This document shows, piece after piece, positions 1 to 7,620 of a stretch of DNA of 18,554 bases. Source of the stretch: Coemansia sp. RSA 1804. Taxonomy: Eukaryota > Kickxellomycota > Kickxellomycetes > Kickxellales > Kickxellaceae. The translations under genes and the position numbers were made by a program. Where the stretch lies: contig JANBTH010000386.1 in NCBI GenBank assembly GCA_027578815.1, positions 1 through 18,554 of the forward strand. Reading direction: 5' to 3'. The notes beneath the pieces were generated by a model. That model saw only the letters and a list, made by a program, of their open reading frames with translations. It ran no database searches and was not told the DNA's origin. Each line of letters begins with the position of its first letter. The first letter of the stretch is position 1.

Positions 1-118
1 TTTTCTTTCGTCCCCTTTCTGCCGCAACTGCTTTTGCCGACCAAACAGCAAGCAGCAGGCTTTTTTTCCCTCGCTTTGCTGACAGCGAGAATCAGCCAGA
101 AGAGGCGTGGCGGGGCGC

Positions 119-218
119 ACGCGTCGAGCGCTCTGCTTGGCTGTCCAGCCAAAATTGCCAAGCTGCATAACTCTTGCCCGCCTCTCCCCCCTCTTCCCGC
201 TTTTTCTGCTCAACGCGT
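119..218. promoter_or_regulatory. Pair of ACGCGT boxes upstream of the NHP6-like gene
   Basis: ACGCGT occurs at 119-124 and again at 213-218, in the pyrimidine-rich region before the NHP6-like gene. This palindrome is the MluI cell-cycle box, the known target of MBF (Mbp1/Res APSES factors), and an Mbp1-like gene lies in this same window. The hexamer also occurs by chance inside coding regions here (near 2922, 7529 and 15237), so its presence alone is weak evidence. What points to function is two copies within 100 bp of promoter. No clear TATA box is visible in this region. Confidence 0.35.
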
Positions 219-402
219 TTTTTCCGCCAGATTTTTCGCCTCGCTCCAGCCATTTAAAGCGGGCATGCCAGCCGCCCGCCTGCTGCCCCACTTTTCCCTC
301 CAGGCAACACCCAGCTTTTTCCCTCACATTTTCGCTACCTCTAAGCTTATTTTCAGCTCTCCAAGCCTACTTTTTTAAACTCTTCAAGCCTAAGCGCTAA
401 AG

Positions 403-576
403 GTAAGCACCGTGCACGCTTTTTGTTGTTTGTTCTTTTCTATACAGCCAAGCAAGACCCTTGTACAACCCAGCCGCCTCATCCCCCCCACCCATTGCTC
501 CTTCGTCTCCTGCTAATAAAATACCTTGAGCTTTTGTCTTTGTGCATCATTTTCTCCCTTCCCCCCTCTCCTGTAG
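403..576 (+). other. Candidate 5'-leader intron of the NHP6-like gene
   Basis: A good donor, AG|GTAAGC, starts at 403. A branch-like TGCTAAT lies at 511-517. A pyrimidine-rich run ends in CTGTAG at 571-576, 20 nt before the ATG; the next CAG, ending at 580, is an alternative acceptor. Removing this 174-nt segment does not touch the coding frame. It also explains why the open frame running upstream of the start (from 423) looks like non-protein sequence. The ATPase-inhibitor gene has a similar arrangement. RNA data would be needed to prove splicing. Confidence 0.5.
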
Positions 577-596
577 CCAGCACATACATACTAGCC

Positions 597-986
597 ATGC
601 CTCCACGCGCTACCGCAGCAAGCCGCAAGAAGGCCGAAGCCGCGGCTCCCACCGTCAAGGGCTCAAAGAAGGGCGCCAGCAGCAGCAAGGCCAGCGGACG
701 TGTTGAGAAGGCCACCAAGCGCGGAAAGCGCTCCAAGAAGAACCCCAATGCCCCCAAGCGCGCACTGTCTGCGTACATGTTCTTCTCCCAGGCCAACCGT
801 GCCACCGTGCGGGAACAGAACCCGACCGTCTCCTTTGGCTATATTGGCAAGATCCTTGGCGAGCAATGGAAGGCGCTGAGCGAGGCCGACAAGCAGCCCT
901 ACGTGAAGATGTCCGATGCTGACAAGGTGAGGTACGAGGAGGAGAAGGCTGCGTTCGATGAGAACGGCGGTAACAGCAGCAGCTAA
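597..986 (+). CDS. NHP6: NHP6-like HMG-box chromatin protein
   Basis: This encodes a 129-residue single HMG-box protein of the NHP6/HMGB family. These nuclear proteins bind the DNA minor groove without sequence specificity, bend it, and assist nucleosome remodelling, including with the FACT complex. Residues about 1-48 form a very basic, Ser/Ala/Lys-rich arm. The HMG box runs from about residue 49 (NPNAPKRALSAYMFF) to 121, with the conserved EQWKALSEADKQPY segment, and a short polar tail follows. The protein is longer than yeast Nhp6 (about 93 residues), the excess lying in the N-terminal arm. The frame is open upstream to 423, but that stretch is Pro/Leu-rich, overlaps a likely leader intron and does not resemble the family, so the ATG at 597 is chosen. 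The family assignment is secure; orthology to one yeast paralogue is not. Confidence 0.93.
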   Translation: MPPRATAASRKKAEAAAPTVKGSKKGASSSKASGRVEKATKRGKRSKKNPNAPKRALSAYMFFSQANRATVREQNPTVSFGYIGKILGEQWKALSEADKQPYVKMSDADKVRYEEEKAAFDENGGNSSS

Positions 987-2044
987 ACAGGCTATGGGTA
1001 AACAAATACAAGCAATTGTTGCCGCTGTTGGACACTACTTCCCTCCGCCTGTCTGTCTTCTCGATCAAGCGTCGTTTGTCTGCATCTTCTCTGCCTTTTC
1101 AAGCCTTTACCCGAAGCGAGCAAAAGCAAATGTCGGCGCCCGTCTATGCAAAATTTCCGACTCTTTCCATCTTCATCCTTTTTCTTTTTTTCTCTGTACA
1201 GGGGGCCCGGATGGCAGGCCGCTGGATTTGTGTTTACTATTGTCGACATCGGGGAGGAAGCTGGTCTTCTGCCTTCTCTCCTTGTCGCTCCGTTTCCTGT
1301 CTTCCTGCCCGCGCTTTTTCTTTACTTTTTTCTTTTTTCTTTCTCTAGCTTCAGCTCGGTCTTTTCTTGCCAGTCTCTCTCTTTTCAAGTGCACTGATCT
1401 GGGATGAAGCTGAGATCGGGGCCTTCTAGGAACTATTCCTTTTTTTCTTTATTTTCCATGCGCTCTTTTGCCATTTTCTCTATATATTTTATGTTGCTGA
1501 ACATTTTTGCTGGATCGGTGCTTATATTGATGCGCATGTGGGAATGTGAGAAATGAGTGATATTTTTGTGTATTTACATGCTATGTCTCTATTTACATAT
1601 TTTGTTTATATTATCCAGTCTGTGGACCGGCATGCAGTCTTACTCTTGACTAGTTGTGTCGAGGAGACTTTGCGGTGATGACTTTTGCTTTCATATTGGA
1701 TTTTCGCATTTCATCTGCCTGCCGAATAGGCAATGTAGCTTGTATTTTTGCGAAGAAGAAGCTTGTGTCTGAAGAGATCCACTTTGCATTCCAAAGGTTT
1801 TTGCTGGAGCTACAGTGGCATCCAAGAGTCTTGCACGCAATGCAAGCGATGATTCTTTTTCATCCATGGAGTTTAAAAGCTCACTGTTGCTTTCGTCACT
1901 GTGTTGATTATTGCCTTCTTCGCTTTTCTCCTCTTGTTGTTTTTATTTGTTATCGCTCGTTGTATACTATTTTATTTTTTTACTTTTTTTCAGTCTTTGC
2001 TCTATTTATCTTTTTTTCGCTTGCTGGTGCACTATCTTTCTCCC
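987..2044 (+). other. Intergenic gap: NHP6-like 3' region and seipin 5' region
   Basis: No convincing gene lies here. The stretch 1150-1460 is strongly T/C-rich and opens spurious hydrophobic frames on the + strand. A canonical AATAAA for the NHP6-like gene is not apparent; AT-rich sequence around 1480-1620 could serve as the 3'-end signal. A small hairpin is possible at 1394-1419. Close to seipin, TACTATT (1963-1969) followed by a T tract and CAG (1991-1993) looks like a branch point and acceptor, but I could not identify a matching donor with confidence. Confidence 0.5.
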
Positions 2045-3142
2045 ATGACAAGGGGCATCGGTGGTTTTGTGCGCAGCATTGCGGTGCCAGAACCGCCAAC
2101 GCTGCGCAAGGGCGCGTCAGTGGTGGTGCGCATGATGCTGGTGGGAGCAGCGCTCTCGGTGGTGGTATTCACATCTGTAGCGCTGTACGGGATATTCTAC
2201 AGACTGTACGTGCCGCAGCTCCTTCACGAGTCGCCCGTGTACTTCCATTACCCAGCACCTTCTGGCGCCGGGAGCAGTAATACCACGGCGGTGGTGACGT
2301 TTGTCCCCGAGTCGGACTACAAGTTTCTATCGACGTCGCAGGCATACAGGGTTTCGCTGGAACTGGAGGTGCCGACGTCGGACACGAACCAGCAGGTGGG
2401 CAGCTTCATGGTGTATCTGGAGCTGCAGACGCGGCGAGGCGTGGTGGTTGGACAGAGTGCGCGTCCGGCGATCATGCAGTACCGGTCGCGGATGGTCCGG
2501 ATCATGCAGACGGCGGTGTGGGCGGTTCCGCTTGCTCTTGGTCTGTCGCGCGAGGCAGAGCATTTGCACGTGGAGCTGGTTGATGTTCTGTACGACAGGC
2601 ACTTTTCGCCTATCACCAGCGCCCACATTGCGCTCAGCAAGCCGTTGCAGGTGTACGGTGCGCGGTTGGTCATCTGCGCGCAGTTCTCGGGTCTCAGGTA
2701 CTGGATGTACTACTGGCGTCTGCCTACGGCCATCGTGTTTATCGCGGCGGCTGTTGTTTGGCAGGCCCTGCTCACGGCGGGGGCGTGGTCAGTCTTTGAG
2801 TCGTACACAGCGAGATCTGCTGGCCGCATCGAATCCAAGGACGCCGTGTTATCTGCCAGCAGAAGTCTGACCGGAGAAGATACGGGCGATCATGTCTCTG
2901 ACACTGCGCACCGATCTCGATACGCGTCGGCGTCGACCCTGACCTCTAGAAAGAGAGACAGAGTGAAGCGGAAGCGCAGACTGCAGCTGACACGCGGATC
3001 GGTCTCGGGCGAACGAGACCGCAGTGTGCCGAGTGTTGCAAGCATAGAGGCGTTGGGCGAGGACTCACACGAGAACGAGCACAGCGACGCAGACGCAGAC
3101 GCAGACGCAGACAGCGATAGCAGAAATGTCCCCGACAGCTAG
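2045..3142 (+). CDS. SEI1: Seipin, ER lipid-droplet assembly protein
   Basis: Seipin is an oligomeric endoplasmic-reticulum protein at ER-lipid droplet contacts, where it organises droplet formation and triglyceride transfer. This copy has 365 residues. A short cytosolic N-terminus is followed by a first membrane segment (about 28-50), a lumenal domain (about 54-220) with the family signature around PESDYKFLSTSQAYRVSLEL and GSFMVYLEL, and a second membrane segment (about 226-249) after YWMYYWRLP. The cytosolic tail is long and low-complexity: a basic patch (KRDRVKRKRR, about 303-312), then an acidic end with an Asp-Ala repeat. The frame opens at 1901, but the added 48 residues come from T-rich leader DNA that includes an acceptor-like site, so the ATG at 2045 is preferred. 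The gene converges on the mannosidase gene. Yeast Sei1/Fld1 is shorter (285 residues), mostly because of the tail. Confidence 0.88.
   Translation: MTRGIGGFVRSIAVPEPPTLRKGASVVVRMMLVGAALSVVVFTSVALYGIFYRLYVPQLLHESPVYFHYPAPSGAGSSNTTAVVTFVPESDYKFLSTSQAYRVSLELEVPTSDTNQQVGSFMVYLELQTRRGVVVGQSARPAIMQYRSRMVRIMQTAVWAVPLALGLSREAEHLHVELVDVLYDRHFSPITSAHIALSKPLQVYGARLVICAQFSGLRYWMYYWRLPTAIVFIAAAVVWQALLTAGAWSVFESYTARSAGRIESKDAVLSASRSLTGEDTGDHVSDTAHRSRYASASTLTSRKRDRVKRKRRLQLTRGSVSGERDRSVPSVASIEALGEDSHENEHSDADADADADSDSRNVPDS
3086..3112 (+). repeat. (GACGCA)4 hexanucleotide repeat in the seipin tail
   Basis: Four perfect copies of GACGCA plus a final GAC encode alternating Asp-Ala (DADADADAD) near the seipin C-terminus. 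The repeat is in frame, and because its unit is six bases, slippage would change the length of the acidic tail without a frameshift. Confidence 0.9.
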
Positions 3143-3208
3143 CTCCTTTCTCCAGCAGAAGAGCCACCTCATTATCACACACCTGCGTATGATGTGCTTT
3201 TCTTTTCT

Positions 3209-3214
3209 TTTATT
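3209..3214 (-). terminator. Candidate poly(A) signal of the alpha-mannosidase gene
   Basis: On the - strand this reads AATAAA, about 140 nt after the mannosidase stop codon and only 67 nt from the seipin stop on the other strand. If it is used, the mannosidase mRNA would run into the seipin 3' untranslated region. No canonical AATAAA on the + strand is visible in the 209-bp gap for seipin. Confidence 0.4.
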
Positions 3215-3351
3215 CGACATACACACGCTACCACTATGCATGGGTGTTGCTTGCACCAATTCATACTCACATGCCACCCAAGAACCTAATGGAACCAGAA
3301 TATTAATAACGAAAGAGACAAGAGCAAAAGCAAAGAACGGATAGAGGGGGT

Positions 3352-6300
3352 TTACTGCTTGACCACAAGCTTGACAGTGATAATCTCAAAGGGCTTGAAG
3401 CGGATGTCAATTGACTTGCAGCCCTTGGACGACGCGGTTGGCGGGACAACCTTGAGAGCCTCAATCTTCTCCTCCAGAATGTTGGTCTTCTCGGCGGCAG
3501 TGACATTGAGGCGGGTGGCAAGGGAGGCACGCGCATGGCCGCCGTGGGCCTCGTACATCCTGACAACAAGGCAGGAAGGAGAGTCCTCGGCCATCTTCAC
3601 GGTGTCGAGCACCACGTTTGGAGCGCCGGACAGAGAGAGGCCGGCCATGACGTCGGACAGACCGGCTTGCACAGCAGAGTAGTCGATAGGTACGGACACA
3701 AGCGGCACATTGAACTTGTAGGCCTCCTGCAGGACGTCGGACTCGTCAAAGGCGCCCTTGTGCGGGTAGACGGCGTAGCGGAAGGAGTGGTTGCCCATGT
3801 CGCAGTTCTCGTCGGGGGCCTTTGGCGAGCGCAGGAGCGTCAGACACATGGTGTTTGCAAGCGTGGAGTAGCCGTACTTGCAGTCGTTGAGCAGGGCGAC
3901 ACCGTAGCCGTACTCGGACAGATCGGCAAAGCGCTGCGCACAGACCTCGAACTTGGCCATGTCCCACGAGGTGTTGCGGTGCGTGGGGCGGCGCTCGACG
4001 CCGAACTGCGTCTCGTAGGTGGCGACGTCGCTGTGGATGTCCCAGGCAAAGGCCACGCGCAGACACTTGTGGTTCTCGTGCCAGTCGACATCGCAGGCAA
4101 AGTCCAGGCGCGGCGACGTTGCGCTCAGCGACACCACCTGGCGGAGCGTGCTCTGCTTGCCAATGGCAACCTCAAAGCTCACGGAGGCCACCAGCGGACC
4201 CTCGTCGACAACGGTGACGCCCGACCCCGGCAGGTCCTTCTTCTTCTCGTCGCTGTAGATCTCAATGTCCCAGGCGTCCCAGAGAATCGGCATGTCCTCC
4301 TGCAGCTGGAAGACGTTGGCCCTCTGGCCGTCGGCAACCACCTCGCGCTCGCTGGCCTTGTCCCAGAGACCCACAAGCTGGCCCTGCGTGCTGATTCTGG
4401 CAACCACATACAGATTCTCCAGCACCACGTTTCCGCGGCTGTCGGAGAACACGCTGACGGGAACAACGTCAGCACTGGCGTTGGCATTGGCATCCAGCCC
4501 AACCGCCTTGGTCGCCAGGCCGGGCACCGACGCTGCCACCACAAGCGCCGCGCCGTCGTGCTTGCGGAACTGCTGCACTCCGTCGTGCGCCAGGCCGCCG
4601 ACTGCCACGACGTCGGTGCGCGGCCACATTGTGGTGTTGACAAACAGCATGCCGCTTGCGGCATTGACGGCATCGACGCTGACGTTGTTGAACAGCGCAA
4701 CCAGCGCATTCTGCTTCAGCCCGGTGGCCGACGCAACCACGTCGGCGTACATGCGGTCGGTGTCCTTGTACACCATGCCAATGGATGTTCCGGGGATGAC
4801 GTCGTGGAATTGGTTCAGACACACGATCTGCCAGAGCCGCTCCAGCTCCGTTGCCGGGTACTCGAACCCAAACGCTCCGACCTTGGCAAGCGCGCTGAGC
4901 ATCTCGACGTCGCGCAGCAGGAGCTCGCACTGGCGGTTGAACTTTTTTGTCTTTGCCTGCGACGTGTACGTGCCGCGGTGGAACTCCAAGTACAGCTCGC
5001 CCTTCCAGCTGACCAGTCCCTTGCTGGTCTTTTCGACGTGGCTGTAGAATTTGCTTGGATCTTCGTGCTTGATGCGCGGCAGCCCATCAACGTCCTTCAT
5101 GCGCTCCAGCCGGTCAAGCATGGCCTCCAGCGGGCCGCCGCCGCCGTCGCCGTTCCCGTACAGATACAGACTCTCGTTCGTGTAGGCAATGTCCTTGTGG
5201 CGGCCCACGCTCGCGATGACCTCGCGGGCAACAGCCGTTGCCGTATAAGTGTTGGCTGGCGCCATGTGCGTCAGAACATTGCTGCCGTCCAGCCCGATCC
5301 AGCGGAACGTCGTGTGCGGGAAGACGTTGATGTTGTTCCACGACAGCTTCTGCGTGAAGAAGTACTTGGCGCCGGCCAGGCGCACGATCTGCGGCAGCTG
5401 CGACGAGTACCCGAACGTATCGGGCAGCCAGAAGACGTCCGTCCGCACGGCAAAGTGCTTCTGGAAGAAGCGCTGGCCCAGCAGGAACTGCCGCACCAGC
5501 GACTCGCCGCTCGGAATGTTGCAGTCCATCTCGATCCATGTGCCGCCAATGGGAATGAACTGGCCGGTCTTGACCTTGTCCTGCACCCGCTTGAACAGCG
5601 TCGGATACAGCACGCGCAGCCACTCGAACTGCTGCGCTTGCGATGCTGCGAACCTGTACTCTGGGTACCGATCCATGTAGTCCACCTGCGTCGACCAGCT
5701 GCGCGCGATCTTGCGCTTTGTCTCGTCGTACGGCCACAGCCATGCCGTGTCAATGTGGCAGTTGCCGATGGCAAACACCTGGTGGTTGGCTTCGCCTCCT
5801 TTCTGCGCGAAAAACCCGTTGCTGATTGCCAGCGCCGCATCGATGGTCTTTGTGTCGTCTGCGTCAAATGCGTTGATCATCGCGTTGGCCGTGTGCAGCG
5901 CCTCCCATGCGCGCGGCTGCGACTTGGGCAGCGTGTTGTACATGTCAAGCAGGATGTTCAAGTCCATCTTCATTGCCCACGCCTGCGTGTTCATCACCAC
6001 CAGTTCTGCCTGCGTGAGTTTGAACTCGCGCGACGGTTCGGGCGGCCCAATGACAAACGCCCCGTTGCCAAACATATGGTTGCAGGCTACCTCGTACAGG
6101 AGCACTCGCTCCTCTCCCATGTCTGCCGCCGTCGCCTTGTTGGTCAGAATGCGGTCCACGTGGAGGCATGACTTCTCGCCGCCCGTGATTCCCTGCACCG
6201 GCTCCCCGTCGGCGGTCCACACCATTGCCTCGCACCCGGGATCAAACAGGAAGCGCACCTGGCGGCCTTCCATCTCCTTGGGGATCCTGAGCCTGACGCG

Positions 6301-6570
6301 CACCCAGTGCGTTGTCCAGCTGTTGCCAAACGTGTGCCCAACCGAAATCGCCGAATACGTCTGCTGCGCTGCCTGCGCAAACCCCGGTCTGCTCTGGTCG
6401 GGCGCGCTCCACGCCTCCATCCTCACGTACGGCTCGGCGCTGACTCGTGCGCCGTATAGCACAGAGTTGATGTTGACGTCCTCCCATTGCCCCTCCTGGA
6501 GAAACGCTTGGATCCGCCCCTTGCTTATTGACGGGTGCTTTTGCACCGACGACATGCTGGTGTCCTTCAT
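3352..6570 (-). CDS. AMS1: Class II (GH38) alpha-mannosidase, Ams1 type
   Basis: This is a family 38 glycoside hydrolase of 1072 residues, close to yeast Ams1 (1083), which trims mannose from free oligosaccharides in the vacuole or cytosol. Yeast Ams1 reaches the vacuole by selective autophagy and not by a signal peptide, and no signal peptide is seen here. The catalytic domain begins with FAIGNCHIDTAWLWP (zinc ligands His272 and Asp274). WLPDTFGYSSQLPQI carries the expected nucleophile Asp384, and LNQFHDVIPGTSI carries another zinc-ligand His589. The rest is the beta-rich C-terminal part. The frame continues 52 codons upstream to an ATG at 6726, but that ATG is only 25-32 nt from a TATAAAAG box, about where transcription should begin. 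The ATG at 6570 is therefore preferred. Codon use is strongly biased. Confidence 0.93.
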   Translation of the reverse strand: MKDTSMSSVQKHPSISKGRIQAFLQEGQWEDVNINSVLYGARVSAEPYVRMEAWSAPDQSRPGFAQAAQQTYSAISVGHTFGNSWTTHWVRVRLRIPKEMEGRQVRFLFDPGCEAMVWTADGEPVQGITGGEKSCLHVDRILTNKATAADMGEERVLLYEVACNHMFGNGAFVIGPPEPSREFKLTQAELVVMNTQAWAMKMDLNILLDMYNTLPKSQPRAWEALHTANAMINAFDADDTKTIDAALAISNGFFAQKGGEANHQVFAIGNCHIDTAWLWPYDETKRKIARSWSTQVDYMDRYPEYRFAASQAQQFEWLRVLYPTLFKRVQDKVKTGQFIPIGGTWIEMDCNIPSGESLVRQFLLGQRFFQKHFAVRTDVFWLPDTFGYSSQLPQIVRLAGAKYFFTQKLSWNNINVFPHTTFRWIGLDGSNVLTHMAPANTYTATAVAREVIASVGRHKDIAYTNESLYLYGNGDGGGGPLEAMLDRLERMKDVDGLPRIKHEDPSKFYSHVEKTSKGLVSWKGELYLEFHRGTYTSQAKTKKFNRQCELLLRDVEMLSALAKVGAFGFEYPATELERLWQIVCLNQFHDVIPGTSIGMVYKDTDRMYADVVASATGLKQNALVALFNNVSVDAVNAASGMLFVNTTMWPRTDVVAVGGLAHDGVQQFRKHDGAALVVAASVPGLATKAVGLDANANASADVVPVSVFSDSRGNVVLENLYVVARISTQGQLVGLWDKASEREVVADGQRANVFQLQEDMPILWDAWDIEIYSDEKKKDLPGSGVTVVDEGPLVASVSFEVAIGKQSTLRQVVSLSATSPRLDFACDVDWHENHKCLRVAFAWDIHSDVATYETQFGVERRPTHRNTSWDMAKFEVCAQRFADLSEYGYGVALLNDCKYGYSTLANTMCLTLLRSPKAPDENCDMGNHSFRYAVYPHKGAFDESDVLQEAYKFNVPLVSVPIDYSAVQAGLSDVMAGLSLSGAPNVVLDTVKMAEDSPSCLVVRMYEAHGGHARASLATRLNVTAAEKTNILEEKIEALKVVPPTASSKGCKSIDIRFKPFEIITVKLVVKQ

Positions 6571-6750
6571 TGTCGCTGAACGAAGCGAAGGAAGCTTGAA
6601 TGATAGAAGGTGGTTGTGTCGAACGAGCAACAGAGATGCTGATTCGGCTTGCTTGCTGATAGAGTGGAAGAAGCCGAAATACTGATGGGTAGTGGTGGTG
6701 GTGCTTGAGGTCTTGCTTCTGGCCATTCTGGCTGCCGGAAAACATCTGCT

Positions 6751-6758
6751 CTTTTATA
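6751..6758 (-). promoter_or_regulatory. TATA box of the alpha-mannosidase gene
   Basis: The - strand reads TATAAAAG, a full match to the TATA consensus. It is about 180 nt upstream of the preferred ATG (6570) and only 25-32 nt upstream of the farther in-frame ATG (6726). With usual spacing, transcription would start near or inside that farther ATG. This is why the shorter protein is annotated. Confidence 0.6.
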
Positions 6759-7296
6759 CATGTCGAAACGTTCTTTTTGTATGTCGCTTTCTTTTACTTT
6801 TTATTCCCATTCTACTGTCTTCTTTGTCCTGCAAGGATCAGGGGAGAGGAACAAGTGTGAATAAACTATGTCAATAAAAGATGTGGCAAGTGCCTATCGA
6901 AAACAAATAAACAATAGAAGCTTGTATATGTGGTGTTAAATGCTTCCTGCTGCATAAAAAGAAAGGAAACCATAAAAACATGCATGCGTTTGTGACACGT
7001 GGGCTGCTAGGCTTGTTTCCCCGCTTGTCCAATCTTGTCAGGGCTCGTTTAGTATTTTGCTAGAGTTCCTGACTTTTATCTTTTTGTTATCTACAAGAAA
7101 CAGCAGGAATGGTGAAAGCCCATGCGCCATCGTCTGGATTGCCAAATGACGTCTTGATACACGGACATTCGGGGCTCTTTCCTCCATCTTGGCTCTTCGT
7201 GCATGTGTTGTTAATGCTGCTAGAACTAAAATAAATGTTACGTCCTAGACTATTGCATATGTCGATTTAAAAAATAAAAACAGGATCGGCCAGGTT

Positions 7297-7302
7297 TTTA
7301 TT
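7297..7302 (-). terminator. Poly(A) signal of the ATPase-inhibitor gene
   Basis: The - strand reads GGCAATAAAAA, with AATAAA about 54 nt after the stop codon, a normal spacing for a compact 3' untranslated region. The same 11-mer occurs downstream of the eIF2-gamma gene (17980s). Confidence 0.6.
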
Positions 7303-7355
7303 GCCAAAAAGAGGAAAGAAGGGAAACAGCCCTACAATAAGCAAGAGCAGTTTGC

Positions 7356-7619
7356 TCACTTCTTGTTCTTGTTCTCCAACTCCGACTCACGCTGACGCTG
7401 TCCAATCTTCGCCTCGATATCGTCCACCTGCTTCTTGGCATTCTCAAGCTTCTCGCGAAGCTCCTTAAGCTGTGCCATCTCCTTCTCGTGGATGTACTTG
7501 TTTTCCGATGCACTCTCGCGCTTCTCGAACGCGTCGTCTGCATAGAACCGTGCACGGCTAAGGTTCGCCCTGAGTGGGACCACAACCCTGGTCTGACGTT
7601 GAATAACGCTGCGAATCAT
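7356..7619 (-). CDS. INH1: Mitochondrial F1-ATPase inhibitor IF1
   Basis: IF1 proteins block ATP hydrolysis by the F1 part of ATP synthase in the mitochondrial matrix when the proton gradient collapses. The protein has 87 residues, close to the yeast Inh1 precursor (85). Residues 1-24 are rich in Arg (R3, R8, R11, R17, R22, R24) and lack acidic residues, as expected of a matrix targeting sequence; cleavage near RARF-YA is likely. The inhibitory helix begins at DDAFEKRESASEN (28-40) and continues through a coiled coil of about residues 45-85 (KELREKLENAKKQVDDIEAKI). The histidine cluster that makes mammalian IF1 pH-sensitive is absent, and the only His is at 44. A candidate leader intron ends one base before the ATG. 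Confidence 0.93.
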   Translation of the reverse strand: MIRSVIQRQTRVVVPLRANLSRARFYADDAFEKRESASENKYIHEKEMAQLKELREKLENAKKQVDDIEAKIGQRQRESELENKNKK

Positions 7620-7620
7620 T

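Larger units (their letters stand above)
6571..7355. other. Intergenic gap: mannosidase promoter and ATPase-inhibitor 3' end
   Basis: The part nearest the mannosidase (6571-6726) is its probable leader. Beyond the TATA box the DNA is AT-rich with no supported gene on either strand. A palindromic E-box, CACGTG, sits at 6996-7001, about 240 bp upstream of the TATA box, and a CCAAT occurs near 7028. Such sites are bound by bHLH factors of the Cbf1/Pho4 type in fungi, but a single site is weak evidence. Confidence 0.5.

Noticed and set aside
34..400. Overlapping + strand frames at the left edge
   Set aside because: They are pyrimidine-rich low-complexity translations (Ser/Pro/Phe/Leu) in a promoter region, with no recognisable domain.
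423..596. 58-residue extension before the NHP6-like ATG
   Set aside because: It lies almost wholly inside the candidate leader intron and has no resemblance to HMGB proteins.
1674..1772. Possible box C/D snoRNA (GTGATGA at 1674, CTGA near 1769)
   Set aside because: No terminal stem pairs the flanks of the two boxes, and both boxes are short enough to occur by chance.
1901..2044. 48-residue hydrophobic N-terminal extension of seipin
   Set aside because: The DNA is a T-rich leader with an acceptor-like CAG; runs of Leu/Phe follow simply from the T content, and the family starts a short distance before the first membrane segment.
3535..6171. 878-residue open frame on the + strand
   Set aside because: It is the in-register reverse complement of the mannosidase gene, whose zinc-site and nucleophile motifs are unmistakable. 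The antisense product resembles no family and is explained by avoidance of TTA, CTA and TCA codons.
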